DNA of 8,392 nt. Origin: Rhodospirillales bacterium (lineage in GTDB: Bacteria; Pseudomonadota; Alphaproteobacteria; Acetobacterales; Acetobacteraceae). A program made the translations under genes and the position numbers. The notes beneath the pieces were generated by a model, which was not told where the DNA came from, ran no database searches, and worked only from the letters and a program-made list of their open reading frames with translations. Every line of letters begins with the position of its first letter. Within the stretch, counting starts at the first letter, position 1. This document shows positions 1-8,392 of the stretch, piece after piece. Where the stretch lies: NCBI GenBank assembly GCA_018971905.1, contig JAGWZS010000074.1:1-8392 (forward strand). The letters are read 5' to 3'.

Positions 1-926
<926 letters not shown>

Positions 927-951
<25 letters not shown>

Positions 952-977
952 CCCGCCCGGCGGCTGGATTCTGACAT
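927..977 (-). CDS. Possible 16-codon upstream ORF in the ilvC leader
   Basis: On the ilvC strand an ATG at 977 opens a short frame, MSESSRRAGDSGGKTQ, that stops with TAG at 929-927, 45 nt before the ilvC start. A GGAGG (plus-strand CCTCC at 983-987) sits 5 nt upstream of the ATG, a better ribosome site than that of ilvC itself. The peptide has no Leu, Ile or Val, so it is not a classical branched-chain attenuation leader; Ser and Gly make up half of it. Its stop codon falls in the loop of the hairpin at 905-951. It could be a real regulatory uORF or a chance frame. Translation has not been shown, and confidence is low. Confidence 0.3.
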
Positions 978-995
978 GCCAGCCTCCAGCTTCGC

Positions 996-1008
996 GCAAT
1001 GTTATTGC
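996..1008. promoter_or_regulatory. Small dyad GCAAT-N3-ATTGC, possible operator
   Basis: A 13-bp inverted repeat, GCAAT gtt ATTGC, lies in the 228-bp region between divergent ilvC and the membrane-protein gene, in a locally AT-richer patch (about 996-1045) where promoters would be expected. Dyads of this size are typical of transcription factor sites. In enterics ilvC is controlled by the LysR-type protein IlvY, but no ilvY lies in this window, so I do not assign a regulator. A 5-bp half-site can arise by chance. I found no convincing -35/-10 pair for either gene here. Confidence 0.2.
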
Positions 1009-1109
1009 CTAAAACCGGCCACGCCACGTAATTTTTAAATCCGAAATCCCGTTCTGGCCAGCTTCCTCGCCAAAGCTCCGCCCTGTATGAAAACCGGGCA
1101 GGAGGCATA

Positions 1110-2198
1110 GTGGAACCTACAACCATACAAGACGGCTTCACCCTGAAATACCGGACCGGCTTCGCCGCCGCCATGCTGGCCAGCGGGCTGCTCATGGCGC
1201 TCGGGGGCGTTTTTATCGTGGTCGGCAGCATTGTCATGTTCCGTCCCGCGGCCATCTTCGTGGGTATTTTTCTGGCTCTGGGCGGAATCAGGTTGCTGCG
1301 CCGCTATGCCGGGGCATTTCTGCGCCGCAACACCGCGTTCGAGGTGACGACAGCCGGAATCAGCTTTATTGGCGCGCAAGGCTACCACATTGGCTGGACC
1401 GACGTCCTGGGGCTGCATGTCTGTCAGCGCCGGGGCAGGGCATCGGCGATCTATATTTATCTCTCAAACAGTCCGGCCAGCCGGCTTTTCGTGGGCGAGA
1501 CCGACCCCCGCGCCGCCCTGTTCAGTCCTCACCGCGCGGAATCTCCCAATCAACTGCATCTCCGGCTTTCACAATTCACCCTGTCCGGCGGTGGCGACAT
1601 GGAAGCCGCCTTTCGCGCCTTGGCTCCGCGCAATGGTGCCTTTCCGCCCGGCGCCAAAATCCTGGACGGGCATTTTTCTTCCACCAACTGGATGGCGTTA
1701 GGCATTGCGCTGCCCCTGATGTTCGTCCCGGTCACCTTCGGCATTCTGTATGGAATCGTGCCAGACCGCACGGTGTTTCTGGTCTGCGCCGCCATGCTCG
1801 CCCCCACGCTCCTCGCCTGGGGCACAGGGCGGCTGCTCAGGCTTTCTCCCAACTGGGCCACCCCCCGGCTCATCGCCTCGCAGGGCATTCTCTACGTGCC
1901 CCAGGCCGCTTTAGGCGCGGTGAAACTCTCCGAAATCATGAACGCCCGCCGCAAATTCGGCCTGCTGATGCTGTATTTTTCCACCCCGCAAGATCAGGTA
2001 CAAAATTACCAGTTCAATCCCCTGGGGCTGTTCGCCCAGGTCCGGCTGACCACGCGGGGCAATGCCCGCGCGGCCTTCGCTTCCTATTTCAAGCCGCTGC
2101 ATCTATGGGAAACCGGAAACATGCCGGATTTCAAAAAATTCCGCGCGGATGAAAAACAACGCCGCCGGAACCTGAAACTGCGCGCCCGCCGCCAATAG
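1110..2198 (+). CDS. Membrane protein of unknown function with duplicated helix-helix/beta-domain layout
   Basis: I do not recognise this 362-aa protein by name. The chosen start is GTG at 1110 because AGGAGG (1100-1105) lies just before it, though the 4-nt spacing is short; the next start, ATG at 1173, would fall inside the first helix. Predicted membrane segments are at about 18-44, 46-63, 195-215 and 220-240. After the first pair comes a beta-rich stretch (about 76-172: FEVTTAGISFIG, YHIGWTDVLGLHV, AIYIYLSN). After the second pair comes a similar stretch (about 250-328: RLIASQGILYVPQAALGAVK, FGLLMLYFS). The 'two helices, then value-Gly-Ile strand, then W/A-x-V-x-x-L' pattern resembles small inner-membrane proteins with a PH-like domain (STM3941 type), here apparently twice; that likeness is inference. 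The C-terminal tail (341-362) is strongly basic. It is divergent from ilvC and convergent with ppc, so it is probably a single-gene unit. Confidence 0.85.
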   Translation: MEPTTIQDGFTLKYRTGFAAAMLASGLLMALGGVFIVVGSIVMFRPAAIFVGIFLALGGIRLLRRYAGAFLRRNTAFEVTTAGISFIGAQGYHIGWTDVLGLHVCQRRGRASAIYIYLSNSPASRLFVGETDPRAALFSPHRAESPNQLHLRLSQFTLSGGGDMEAAFRALAPRNGAFPPGAKILDGHFSSTNWMALGIALPLMFVPVTFGILYGIVPDRTVFLVCAAMLAPTLLAWGTGRLLRLSPNWATPRLIASQGILYVPQAALGAVKLSEIMNARRKFGLLMLYFSTPQDQVQNYQFNPLGLFAQVRLTTRGNARAAFASYFKPLHLWETGNMPDFKKFRADEKQRRRNLKLRARRQ

Positions 2199-2203
2199 GC
2201 GAG

Positions 2204-2214
2204 CCGGGCCCCGG
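2204..2214. terminator. Short GC palindrome between convergent stops, weak terminator candidate
   Basis: The 18 bp separating the stop of the membrane-protein gene (TAG, 2196-2198) from the stop of ppc (2219-2217) contain ccgggccccgg. It can form a CCGG/CCGG stem with a 3-nt loop on either strand. No T-tract follows in either direction, so if it ends transcription it is weak or Rho-assisted. It is listed mainly because nothing else occupies this gap. Confidence 0.15.
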
Positions 2215-2216
2215 AG

Positions 2217-5009
2217 CTACCCGCTGTTGCGCAGCGCCGAGGCAATGCCGTTGATGGAAATATGCACGCCGCGGCGGATCCGCTCGGAGGCTTCGCCCTC
2301 CTCGCTCTGCTCGCGGTAGCGGCGCAGCATCTCCACCTGCACGTGGTTCAGCGGGTCCAGATACGGAAACCGGTTGATCACCGCCCGGCGCAGTACCGGG
2401 TTATGGTCCAGCAGCGCCTTCTGGCCGGTGATCGCCAGCAGAAACCGTGTTGTGCGTTCATATTCCGCCAGAATGCGCGGAAAAATGCGCGCGCGCAGGC
2501 CCTCATCCTGCACCAGGGCGGCATAGCGTGCCGCAATGCCCATATCGGCCTTGGCCAGCACCATATCCATGTTGGAAAGCAGCGTGGAAAACACTGGCCA
2601 GTTCTGCACCATGCCCTGTAGCGTCGCCATGCCCGCGGCCTCGCCGTGCGCCGCCAGAAACTGCTCCACCGCCGTGCCAAACCCATACCAGCCCGGCAGC
2701 ATGATGCGGCATTGCGCCCAGGAGAACACCCAGGGAATCGCCCGCAAATCCTCAATGGAACGGCTCTTGCTGCGGCTGGCCGGGCGGCTGCCCAGGTTCA
2801 GCGCCGCAATTTCGGAAATCACCGTCGATTGCCAGAAATAATCCTCGAACCCTTCTGTTTCATACACAAGGTTGCGGTAGGCGGCGAAGGCATTGCCGGA
2901 AAGCTCGGCCAGCGCCTGCATGAATGCCGCATCCGGCGGCGGTGGCGCGGCGGGCTCGGCGCTCGCCACCAAGGTCGCCGCCAGAATCACCTCCAGGTTT
3001 CGCCGTCCCACCTCGGCATTGCCGTATTTGGCAGCGATCACCTCGCCCTGCTCGGTCAGGCGGATCTGCCCCTGCACCGCACCGGGCGGTTGCGCCAGAA
3101 TCGCCTGGTAGGATGGTCCGCCGCCCCGCCCCACGGAGCCGCCCCGGCCATGAAACAGCCGTATGCGCACATCATGCCGGGCAAACACCTCCACCAGCCC
3201 CAGCTCGGCGCGGTACAGCTCCCAGCCGGAGGTAATAAACCCGCCATCCTTGTTGCTGTCCGAATAGCCGAGCATCACCTCCTGCACATCGCCCCGCCTG
3301 GCCAGCAGGCGGCGGTAAACAGGTGCGCGGAACAGCGCCTCCATGATGCCCGAAGCTGCGCGCAGATCCTCGATGGTCTCAAACAGCGGCACGATGTTCA
3401 CATCCAGCGCCGCCTCGGCTGGGCGCAGCAGCCCTGCCTCCTTCAGCAGAACCGCCAGCTCCAGCATGTCTGAAAGCCCGTCGGTCTTGGAGATGATCAT
3501 GGTGCGGATGCAGCGCTTGCCATAGCGCAGATGCGCCGCCCGCGCTTCCTCGAAAATCGCCAGTTCCTTGGCGGTCTCGGCGCTGTAGCGCACATGGCGG
3601 GAAACCAGCGGCCGCGCCGTTTCCAGCTCCTTCAGCAGCAGGGCGGTGCGCGCTTGCTCATCCAGCGCCAGATACTCTGTGCCTGGCTGTGCCACCGCAA
3701 ACAATTCCGCCACCACGCGCTCATGCACGGCGGAATTCTGCCGCAAATCCAGCGGCGCCAGCGTCCAGCCGAACGTCTTGGCGGCGCGCAGCAAGGCCCC
3801 CAGCCGCCCTTGCGCCAGTGCTCCGGCGCCATGCGTCTCCAGCGAGCGCGCCACCACCAGCAAATCGGCGGCGAAATCCTCTACCTGCCCATAGGGCGCG
3901 GCTTCCGCGCCGCGCACGGCGGAGGACATCGTGTCTGTGTGCGGAAAGCGCCCCAGCAGCGTCTCATAGGTTGCCGCCAGCCGCGCCTGCACCGTGGCCA
4001 GCGCCAGCCGGTAGGGCTCGCCCGCCCGGTGCTCTGATTTATCCGGCGAGGCGGCCGCCAGCATCTCTAATTCCGGCGTCACCTTCACCAGCAGCGAGGC
4101 GAAGGGCAGCTCCTTACGCAGCGCCCGCGCCTCGGCGATGTAATGGCTCAGCGCCTTCTCCGCCTGGGTGGTCAAGGTTTCGCGCAGCACCTGCGCATCC
4201 ACAAAGGGGTTGCCATCCCGGTCCCCGCCAATCCAGGTGCCAATTTCCAGAAACGCTGGCAGCTCTCCCAGCCCCACGCCCGCCGCCTGCTCCAATGCGG
4301 CGTAAAGCTTGGGCACTTCCCCAAAGAAGGTCGCGTCGAAAAAGGTCAGCGCGTTGCCTACCTCGTCCAGTACCGAGAGCTTGTTTTTGCGCAGCACGCG
4401 CGTCTGCCAGAGTGTCAGCACTTTGGCGCGCAGTTCGGCGTCTATCTCGTCGCGCTCTTCCTGGGTGTCGGCCAGCCGGTCCCGGCGGGTCAGCAGGGCG
4501 GCAATGGCGTCCAGGCAGTCCAGGATAGAGCGGCGCTGCACCTCTGTGGGGTGGGCGGTGAGCACCGGGGCAATGTAGGCGCCGCCGAAAAACGCCTTCA
4601 ACCGGGCTTCGTCAAACCCCTCGGCGCGCGCGCGCATCAGCCCGCCGGCCAGGGAATCCTCCCGCGGGGCGGAGCCACCCACAACATGCGCGCGCCAGCG
4701 GCGGGTGTGGTGATGGTCCTCGGCAATGTTGGCCAGCGCCGAGAAATAGCCGAAGGCGCGGGTGATGCTGTTCACTTCATTGTCGGAAAGCCCGGCCAGA
4801 ATTGTCTCCAGCTCTTCCTGGGCGGCCTTGTCCTGCTCGCGGTGGTAGCGCACCGCAAGCTGGCGGATGCTCTCGATCAGCCCGAAAGTCGCCGGGCCAT
4901 CCAGGGCACGGATCGTGTCTCCCAGAATCCGCCCCAACAGGCGGATATCCTCACGTAAGGCGTCATCAAGCGATTCAGGGCGGCGTGCGTGCACTTCAGA
5001 CGTATCCAT
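2217..5009 (-). CDS. ppc: Phosphoenolpyruvate carboxylase
   Basis: PEPC adds bicarbonate to PEP to give oxaloacetate, the anaplerotic supply of the TCA cycle. From ATG at 5009 it is 930 aa, normal for the bacterial enzyme. Motifs in order: TAHPTE with catalytic His153; GTWIGGDRDGNPF (257-269); YSDSNKDGG with Lys587; the glycine loop FHGRGGSVGRGG (619-630); TEQGE (652-656); GSRPASR (740-746); and the C-terminal RNSG. By eye-alignment to E. coli, the four residues that bind the inhibitor aspartate (Arg587, Lys773, Arg832, Asn881) are kept as Arg622, Lys820, Arg880 and Asn928, so feedback inhibition is expected. A short proline-rich insertion (688-692) follows the glycine-loop domain. An in-frame TTG at 5063 would add 18 residues, but it has no ribosome site and the extension does not look PEPC-like; the ATG also has only a weak site. 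It lies 78 nt downstream of acs on the same strand, probably co-transcribed. Confidence 0.96.
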   Translation of the reverse strand: MDTSEVHARRPESLDDALREDIRLLGRILGDTIRALDGPATFGLIESIRQLAVRYHREQDKAAQEELETILAGLSDNEVNSITRAFGYFSALANIAEDHHHTRRWRAHVVGGSAPREDSLAGGLMRARAEGFDEARLKAFFGGAYIAPVLTAHPTEVQRRSILDCLDAIAALLTRRDRLADTQEERDEIDAELRAKVLTLWQTRVLRKNKLSVLDEVGNALTFFDATFFGEVPKLYAALEQAAGVGLGELPAFLEIGTWIGGDRDGNPFVDAQVLRETLTTQAEKALSHYIAEARALRKELPFASLLVKVTPELEMLAAASPDKSEHRAGEPYRLALATVQARLAATYETLLGRFPHTDTMSSAVRGAEAAPYGQVEDFAADLLVVARSLETHGAGALAQGRLGALLRAAKTFGWTLAPLDLRQNSAVHERVVAELFAVAQPGTEYLALDEQARTALLLKELETARPLVSRHVRYSAETAKELAIFEEARAAHLRYGKRCIRTMIISKTDGLSDMLELAVLLKEAGLLRPAEAALDVNIVPLFETIEDLRAASGIMEALFRAPVYRRLLARRGDVQEVMLGYSDSNKDGGFITSGWELYRAELGLVEVFARHDVRIRLFHGRGGSVGRGGGPSYQAILAQPPGAVQGQIRLTEQGEVIAAKYGNAEVGRRNLEVILAATLVASAEPAAPPPPDAAFMQALAELSGNAFAAYRNLVYETEGFEDYFWQSTVISEIAALNLGSRPASRSKSRSIEDLRAIPWVFSWAQCRIMLPGWYGFGTAVEQFLAAHGEAAGMATLQGMVQNWPVFSTLLSNMDMVLAKADMGIAARYAALVQDEGLRARIFPRILAEYERTTRFLLAITGQKALLDHNPVLRRAVINRFPYLDPLNHVQVEMLRRYREQSEEGEASERIRRGVHISINGIASALRNSG

Positions 5010-5070
5010 GCCCGTATCAAACGCCCTTCGCGTCCGCGCGCAAGTCTTTTTGCAACGCAGCAAGCGCCGC

Positions 5071-5086
5071 CGCGGCCGAGGCCGCG
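5071..5086. repeat. GC-rich inverted repeat between acs and ppc
   Basis: CGCGGCC (5071-5077) and GGCCGCG (5080-5086) are perfect complements separated by GA. As RNA this gives a 6-bp stem with a 4-nt loop, placed immediately after the acs stop codon (5090-5088). No T-run follows on the acs strand, so it does not look like a full terminator and would not prevent read-through into ppc. It could stabilise the acs 3' end or attenuate ppc expression; that role is inferred, and GC-rich DNA gives such repeats by chance. Confidence 0.3.
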
Positions 5087-5087
5087 C

Positions 5088-7022
<1,935 letters not shown>

Positions 7023-7059
7023 TAGCGGGGTCCTCCTGGTTGGTTTTTTTCGTAAATGC

Positions 7060-7089
7060 AGTATCGCAAAATTTCGCCAGCCCCGCCAA
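7060..7089 (-). promoter_or_regulatory. acs: Candidate promoter for acs-ppc
   Basis: Reading the minus strand, TTGGCG (7089-7084) and GATACT (7065-7060) are separated by 18 bp, and TGC precedes the second hexamer, giving an extended -10 feel. Transcription would begin near 7053, leaving a leader of about 30 nt that ends with the good AGGAGG before acs. Both hexamers deviate from consensus, so this is a candidate only. No other pair in the 255-bp divergent region was clearly better for this direction. Confidence 0.3.
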
Positions 7090-7176
7090 CCGCCGCCCGG
7101 CCCTTACGGATCGTTGACAAAACTTTATCTTTCTGTGCCTGCTGGCAACCGCAATCGACTTTGGACTTGACTTGAG

Positions 7177-7273
7177 TTCGCGCGCTCCCAGCGGCTGGAC
7201 GTTAGACAAGGCGACCAGACACCGGTTGTCCCGGCATAAACCGGGGTAATGACACGTTTTGAGGAGCGACGAA
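7177..7273 (+). promoter_or_regulatory. csp leader with a fold that can cover its ribosome binding site
   Basis: The ribosome site GAGGAG (7261-7266) lies 11 nt before the csp ATG. CGCTCC (7183-7188) is complementary to GGAGCG (7263-7268). The pairing continues across a small internal loop with TTCG (7177-7180) and CGAA (7270-7273), giving ten pairs that would mask the site. Between the two arms lie two mutually exclusive hairpins: CCGGTT (7222-7227) with AACCGG (7239-7244), and CCCGG (7230-7234) with CCGGG (7241-7245). Cold shock mRNAs are known to use temperature-sensitive leader folds (cspA of E. coli). The transcript must start upstream of 7177 for this to apply. A TTGACA at 7114-7119 is the only good -35 I see, and it lacks a clear -10. 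Function is inferred. Confidence 0.35.
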
Positions 7274-7277
7274 GACA

Positions 7278-7481
7278 ATGCCGATCGGTACCGTGAAGTG
7301 GTTCAATACAACAAAAGGGTTCGGGTTCATCGTGCCGCAGGATGGCGGTAAGGATGTGTTCGTGCACATTACCGCGGTGCAGTCCGCTGGTTTGCGCGGC
7401 CTGAATGAAGGCCAGAAGGTGAGCTTCGACATCACCAAGGAACGCGGCAAGGACGCCGCCGTCAACCTGAAGGCAGTCTGA
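7278..7481 (+). CDS. cspA: CspA-family cold shock protein
   Basis: A 67-aa single cold shock domain, an OB-fold that binds single-stranded RNA and DNA and acts as an RNA chaperone. The start [10 protein letters not shown] is typical. RNP1 is KGFGFI (13-18) and RNP2 is VFVHI (27-31), with aromatic residues Trp8, Phe9, Phe15, Phe17 and Phe28 in the expected binding positions; the length is that of the stand-alone bacterial proteins. A GAGGAG site lies 11 nt before the ATG. Family membership is sure, but whether this copy is cold-induced or constitutive cannot be told from the protein, so the symbol marks the family. Its TGA stop directly abuts the stop of the converging aldolase gene, with no terminator between them; hairpins at 7481-7504 and 7525-7557 may serve its 3' end. 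Confidence 0.94.
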   Translation: MPIGTVKWFNTTKGFGFIVPQDGGKDVFVHITAVQSAGLRGLNEGQKVSFDITKERGKDAAVNLKAV

Positions 7482-7504
7482 TCAGCCTCCCGTGTTGGGC
7501 TGAT
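7481..7504. terminator. Hairpin spanning the abutting stops of csp and the aldolase gene
   Basis: ATCAGCC (7481-7487) and GGCTGAT (7498-7504) form a perfect 7-bp stem around a 10-nt loop. It begins on the last base of the csp stop and includes the stop of the aldolase gene, so it could form at the 3' end of either transcript. There is no T-tract on either side, which argues against a standard intrinsic terminator. Because the genes have no space between them, it is the best candidate for a shared 3'-end structure. Confidence 0.3.
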
Positions 7505-8132
7505 AGGCGATGGCGAACTGGTTAGCTGCTTCCCTGATCTCCTGATCGGAAAGCAGCACCGGCCCGCCCGCCTGCAGGCTGAGCAGATATTGCTGCGCCA
7601 GCACCTCCAGCTCCGTCGCGGCCCCCAGCGCCGCGAACACATCCCGCCCCAGCGCCAGCGCGCCATGGTTGGCCATCAGGCACGCCGTGCGCCCTTGCAG
7701 CGCCTTCAGCACCGCGTGTGAAAGTTCCGCCGTGCCGAACAGCGCGTAATCAGCGCAGCGCACAGTACCGCCGCCAAACCGCGTGACCATGTAATGGCAT
7801 GGGGGTATCTCCCGCCTAGCCATGGAAAGTGCCGTGCAATGCGGCGCATGGTGATGCACCACCCCGCCCACTTCCGGCCGGGAGAGATACACATCCAGAT
7901 GAAACCGCCATTCGGATGATGGCCTGAACCGCCCCTCAAAACTGCCATCCGGGCGCAGCAGCGGGATCATCTCCGGCGTCAGCGCCTCATACGGCACGGC
8001 CGAGGGCGTGATCAGTATCCCCTCCGCCCCGCGCAGCGACACATTGCCGGACGTGCCAGCGGAAAGACCGCGTGACGCCATGGCGCGCGCGGCGCTTATC
8101 AAATCCCGCCGTGCCTGCATCTCCTGGCTCAT
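7482..8132 (-). CDS. fucA: Class II (zinc) aldolase, L-fuculose-phosphate aldolase-like
   Basis: Family members cleave ketose 1-phosphates such as fuculose-1-phosphate to dihydroxyacetone phosphate and an aldehyde, using Zn2+. The 216-aa protein matches E. coli FucA (215 aa) end to end: GLSAGTSGNVSLR (22-34), ITPSAVPYEALT (41-52), PSSEWRFH (71-78) with acid Glu74, and VVHHHAPHCTALS (91-103). Zinc ligands are His93, His95 and His156 (MANHGA). Tyr114, Phe132 and Tyr210 match the other FucA active-site residues. The ATG at 8132 is chosen because it overlaps the upstream stop as ATGA and matches the FucA N-terminus; a start at 8243 would add 37 unrelated residues. No Shine-Dalgarno precedes it, as expected for translational coupling. 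No fucose genes are visible, so it may act on another substrate, such as 5-deoxyribulose- or methylthioribulose-1-phosphate in salvage pathways. Family certain, substrate not. Confidence 0.9.
   Translation of the reverse strand: MSQEMQARRDLISAARAMASRGLSAGTSGNVSLRGAEGILITPSAVPYEALTPEMIPLLRPDGSFEGRFRPSSEWRFHLDVYLSRPEVGGVVHHHAPHCTALSMARREIPPCHYMVTRFGGGTVRCADYALFGTAELSHAVLKALQGRTACLMANHGALALGRDVFAALGAATELEVLAQQYLLSLQAGGPVLLSDQEIREAANQFAIAYQPNTGG
7525..7557. repeat. Second inverted repeat downstream of csp, inside the aldolase gene
   Basis: GCTGCTT (7525-7531) pairs with AAGCAGC (7551-7557). CC/GG extends the stem past one bulged A, and GATC (7536-7539) with GATC (7544-7547) can close an inner stem. 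On the plus strand it lies 44 nt after the csp stop and could stop or protect the csp transcript. On the minus strand it falls in codons for the conserved LSDQEIREA segment of the aldolase, which limits how freely it could have been selected. Confidence 0.25.
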
Positions 8133-8392
8133 GGTGCTGGCGCGAAATTGAGGTCTGGCGAAAGCGTCACATCGCGGCCATTCCAGCGCAGCGCCAGCAT
8201 GGCCTGTTTCACCGGCGCCGTGGCAAAGCTCTGCGCCAGGCACGCGGCCTGTGCATCCTTGCCGCTCACATAAGCCATCTCGGCTTGCGCCCCACCCGGC
8301 GCCGGGCGCAGCCCGCTGATGGCAAGCAGTACCGCCTCATCGCCGCTGCGGTTCTGGCAATTGCCGTTCGGGTTCATGGTGCCGCGTAAATC
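8129..8392 (-). CDS. Unidentified protein, translationally coupled to the aldolase gene; 5' end uncertain
   Basis: An open frame runs from the right window edge to a TGA at 8131-8129, giving 87 codons. The first ATG is at 8377 (82 aa, beginning MNPNGNCQNRSGDEAVLLAI), but it has no ribosome site in the 15 bases available and the frame stays open upstream, so the gene probably begins outside. I do not recognise the family. It contains two cysteines (GNCQ and AACLA), no membrane helix, and a mixed, soluble-looking composition ending VTLSPDLNFAPAP. The ATGA overlap with the aldolase start is the main evidence that it is real and that the two products are made together. It could be the C-terminal end of a larger secreted or periplasmic protein; that is a guess. 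Confidence 0.6.
   Translation of the reverse strand, partial: DLRGTMNPNGNCQNRSGDEAVLLAISGLRPAPGGAQAEMAYVSGKDAQAACLAQSFATAPVKQAMLALRWNGRDVTLSPDLNFAPAP

Noticed and set aside
1087..1110. Seven-codon frame MKTGQEA whose stop overlaps the GTG start of the membrane protein
   Set aside because: It has no ribosome site of its own, and the AGGAGG within it is explained as the ribosome site of the downstream gene. Frames this short are expected by chance.
2763..2787. PEPC segment RPASRSKSRS differs from the E. coli RPAKRRPTG and seemed to lose the inhibitor-binding lysine
   Set aside because: Counting from the C-terminus places E. coli Lys773 at the VLAKAD motif (Lys820 here), which is conserved. 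The differing segment is not the aspartate-binding lysine.
2646..4958. Several 270-280-codon plus-strand frames opposite ppc
   Set aside because: They lie antisense to conserved PEPC motifs, have Ala/Arg/Pro- or Gln/His-rich composition and show no recognisable domain. They are shadows of high-GC coding sequence.
7114..7142. TTGACA as a full sigma-70 promoter for csp
   Set aside because: No acceptable -10 hexamer lies 16-18 bp downstream, so it is mentioned only as a possible -35 and not listed as a promoter.
8133..8243. Longer aldolase with 37 extra N-terminal residues from the start at 8243
   Set aside because: The extension does not resemble FucA-type N-termini and overlaps the coupled upstream frame. 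The ATGA junction at 8132 fits better.

Overview
The window is a compact, high-GC stretch of ordinary chromosome, most likely from an alphaproteobacterium. An acetic-acid-bacterium-like or other Rhodospirillales host is my best guess. The basis is the GC-rich third codon positions, the alphaproteobacterial look of the IlvC and PEP carboxylase motifs (for example SDSNKDGG in PEPC) and the central-carbon gene content. No rRNA, tRNA, insertion sequence, phage gene or CRISPR array was seen. The taxonomic call is inference, not a database result.

Layout, left to right. Positions 1-881 (minus) hold the N-terminal 293 codons of ketol-acid reductoisomerase (ilvC), cut by the window edge. Its 228-bp upstream region is shared with a divergent gene and contains a possible 16-codon upstream ORF with a GGAGG site, a bulged hairpin around the uORF stop, and a small GCAAT-N3-ATTGC dyad. 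Positions 1110-2198 (plus) encode an unrecognised 362-aa membrane protein with an apparent duplicated layout: two membrane helices plus a beta-rich domain, twice. It converges on ppc with only 18 bp between the stops. Positions 7022-2217 (minus) carry acs (acetyl-CoA synthetase) followed by ppc (PEP carboxylase), same strand, 78 bp apart, with a good Shine-Dalgarno before acs. Positions 7278-7481 (plus) encode a 67-aa CspA-family cold shock protein whose leader can fold so as to cover its ribosome binding site. It abuts, with no intergenic base, the converging class II aldolase gene (fucA-like, 8132-7482 minus). That gene is joined by an ATGA overlap to an unidentified upstream ORF running off the right edge.

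How the genes could work together: Acs makes acetyl-CoA, which is both the classical allosteric activator of PEPC and the partner of PEPC's product oxaloacetate at citrate synthase. An acs-ppc transcription unit would therefore couple acetate activation to anaplerosis. IlvC (branched-chain amino acid synthesis), the cold shock protein and the aldolase are separate units. I found no convincing novel multi-gene system. The points most worth checking are RNA-level (ilvC leader, csp leader, shared 3' ends of csp and the aldolase) and the two unrecognised proteins.
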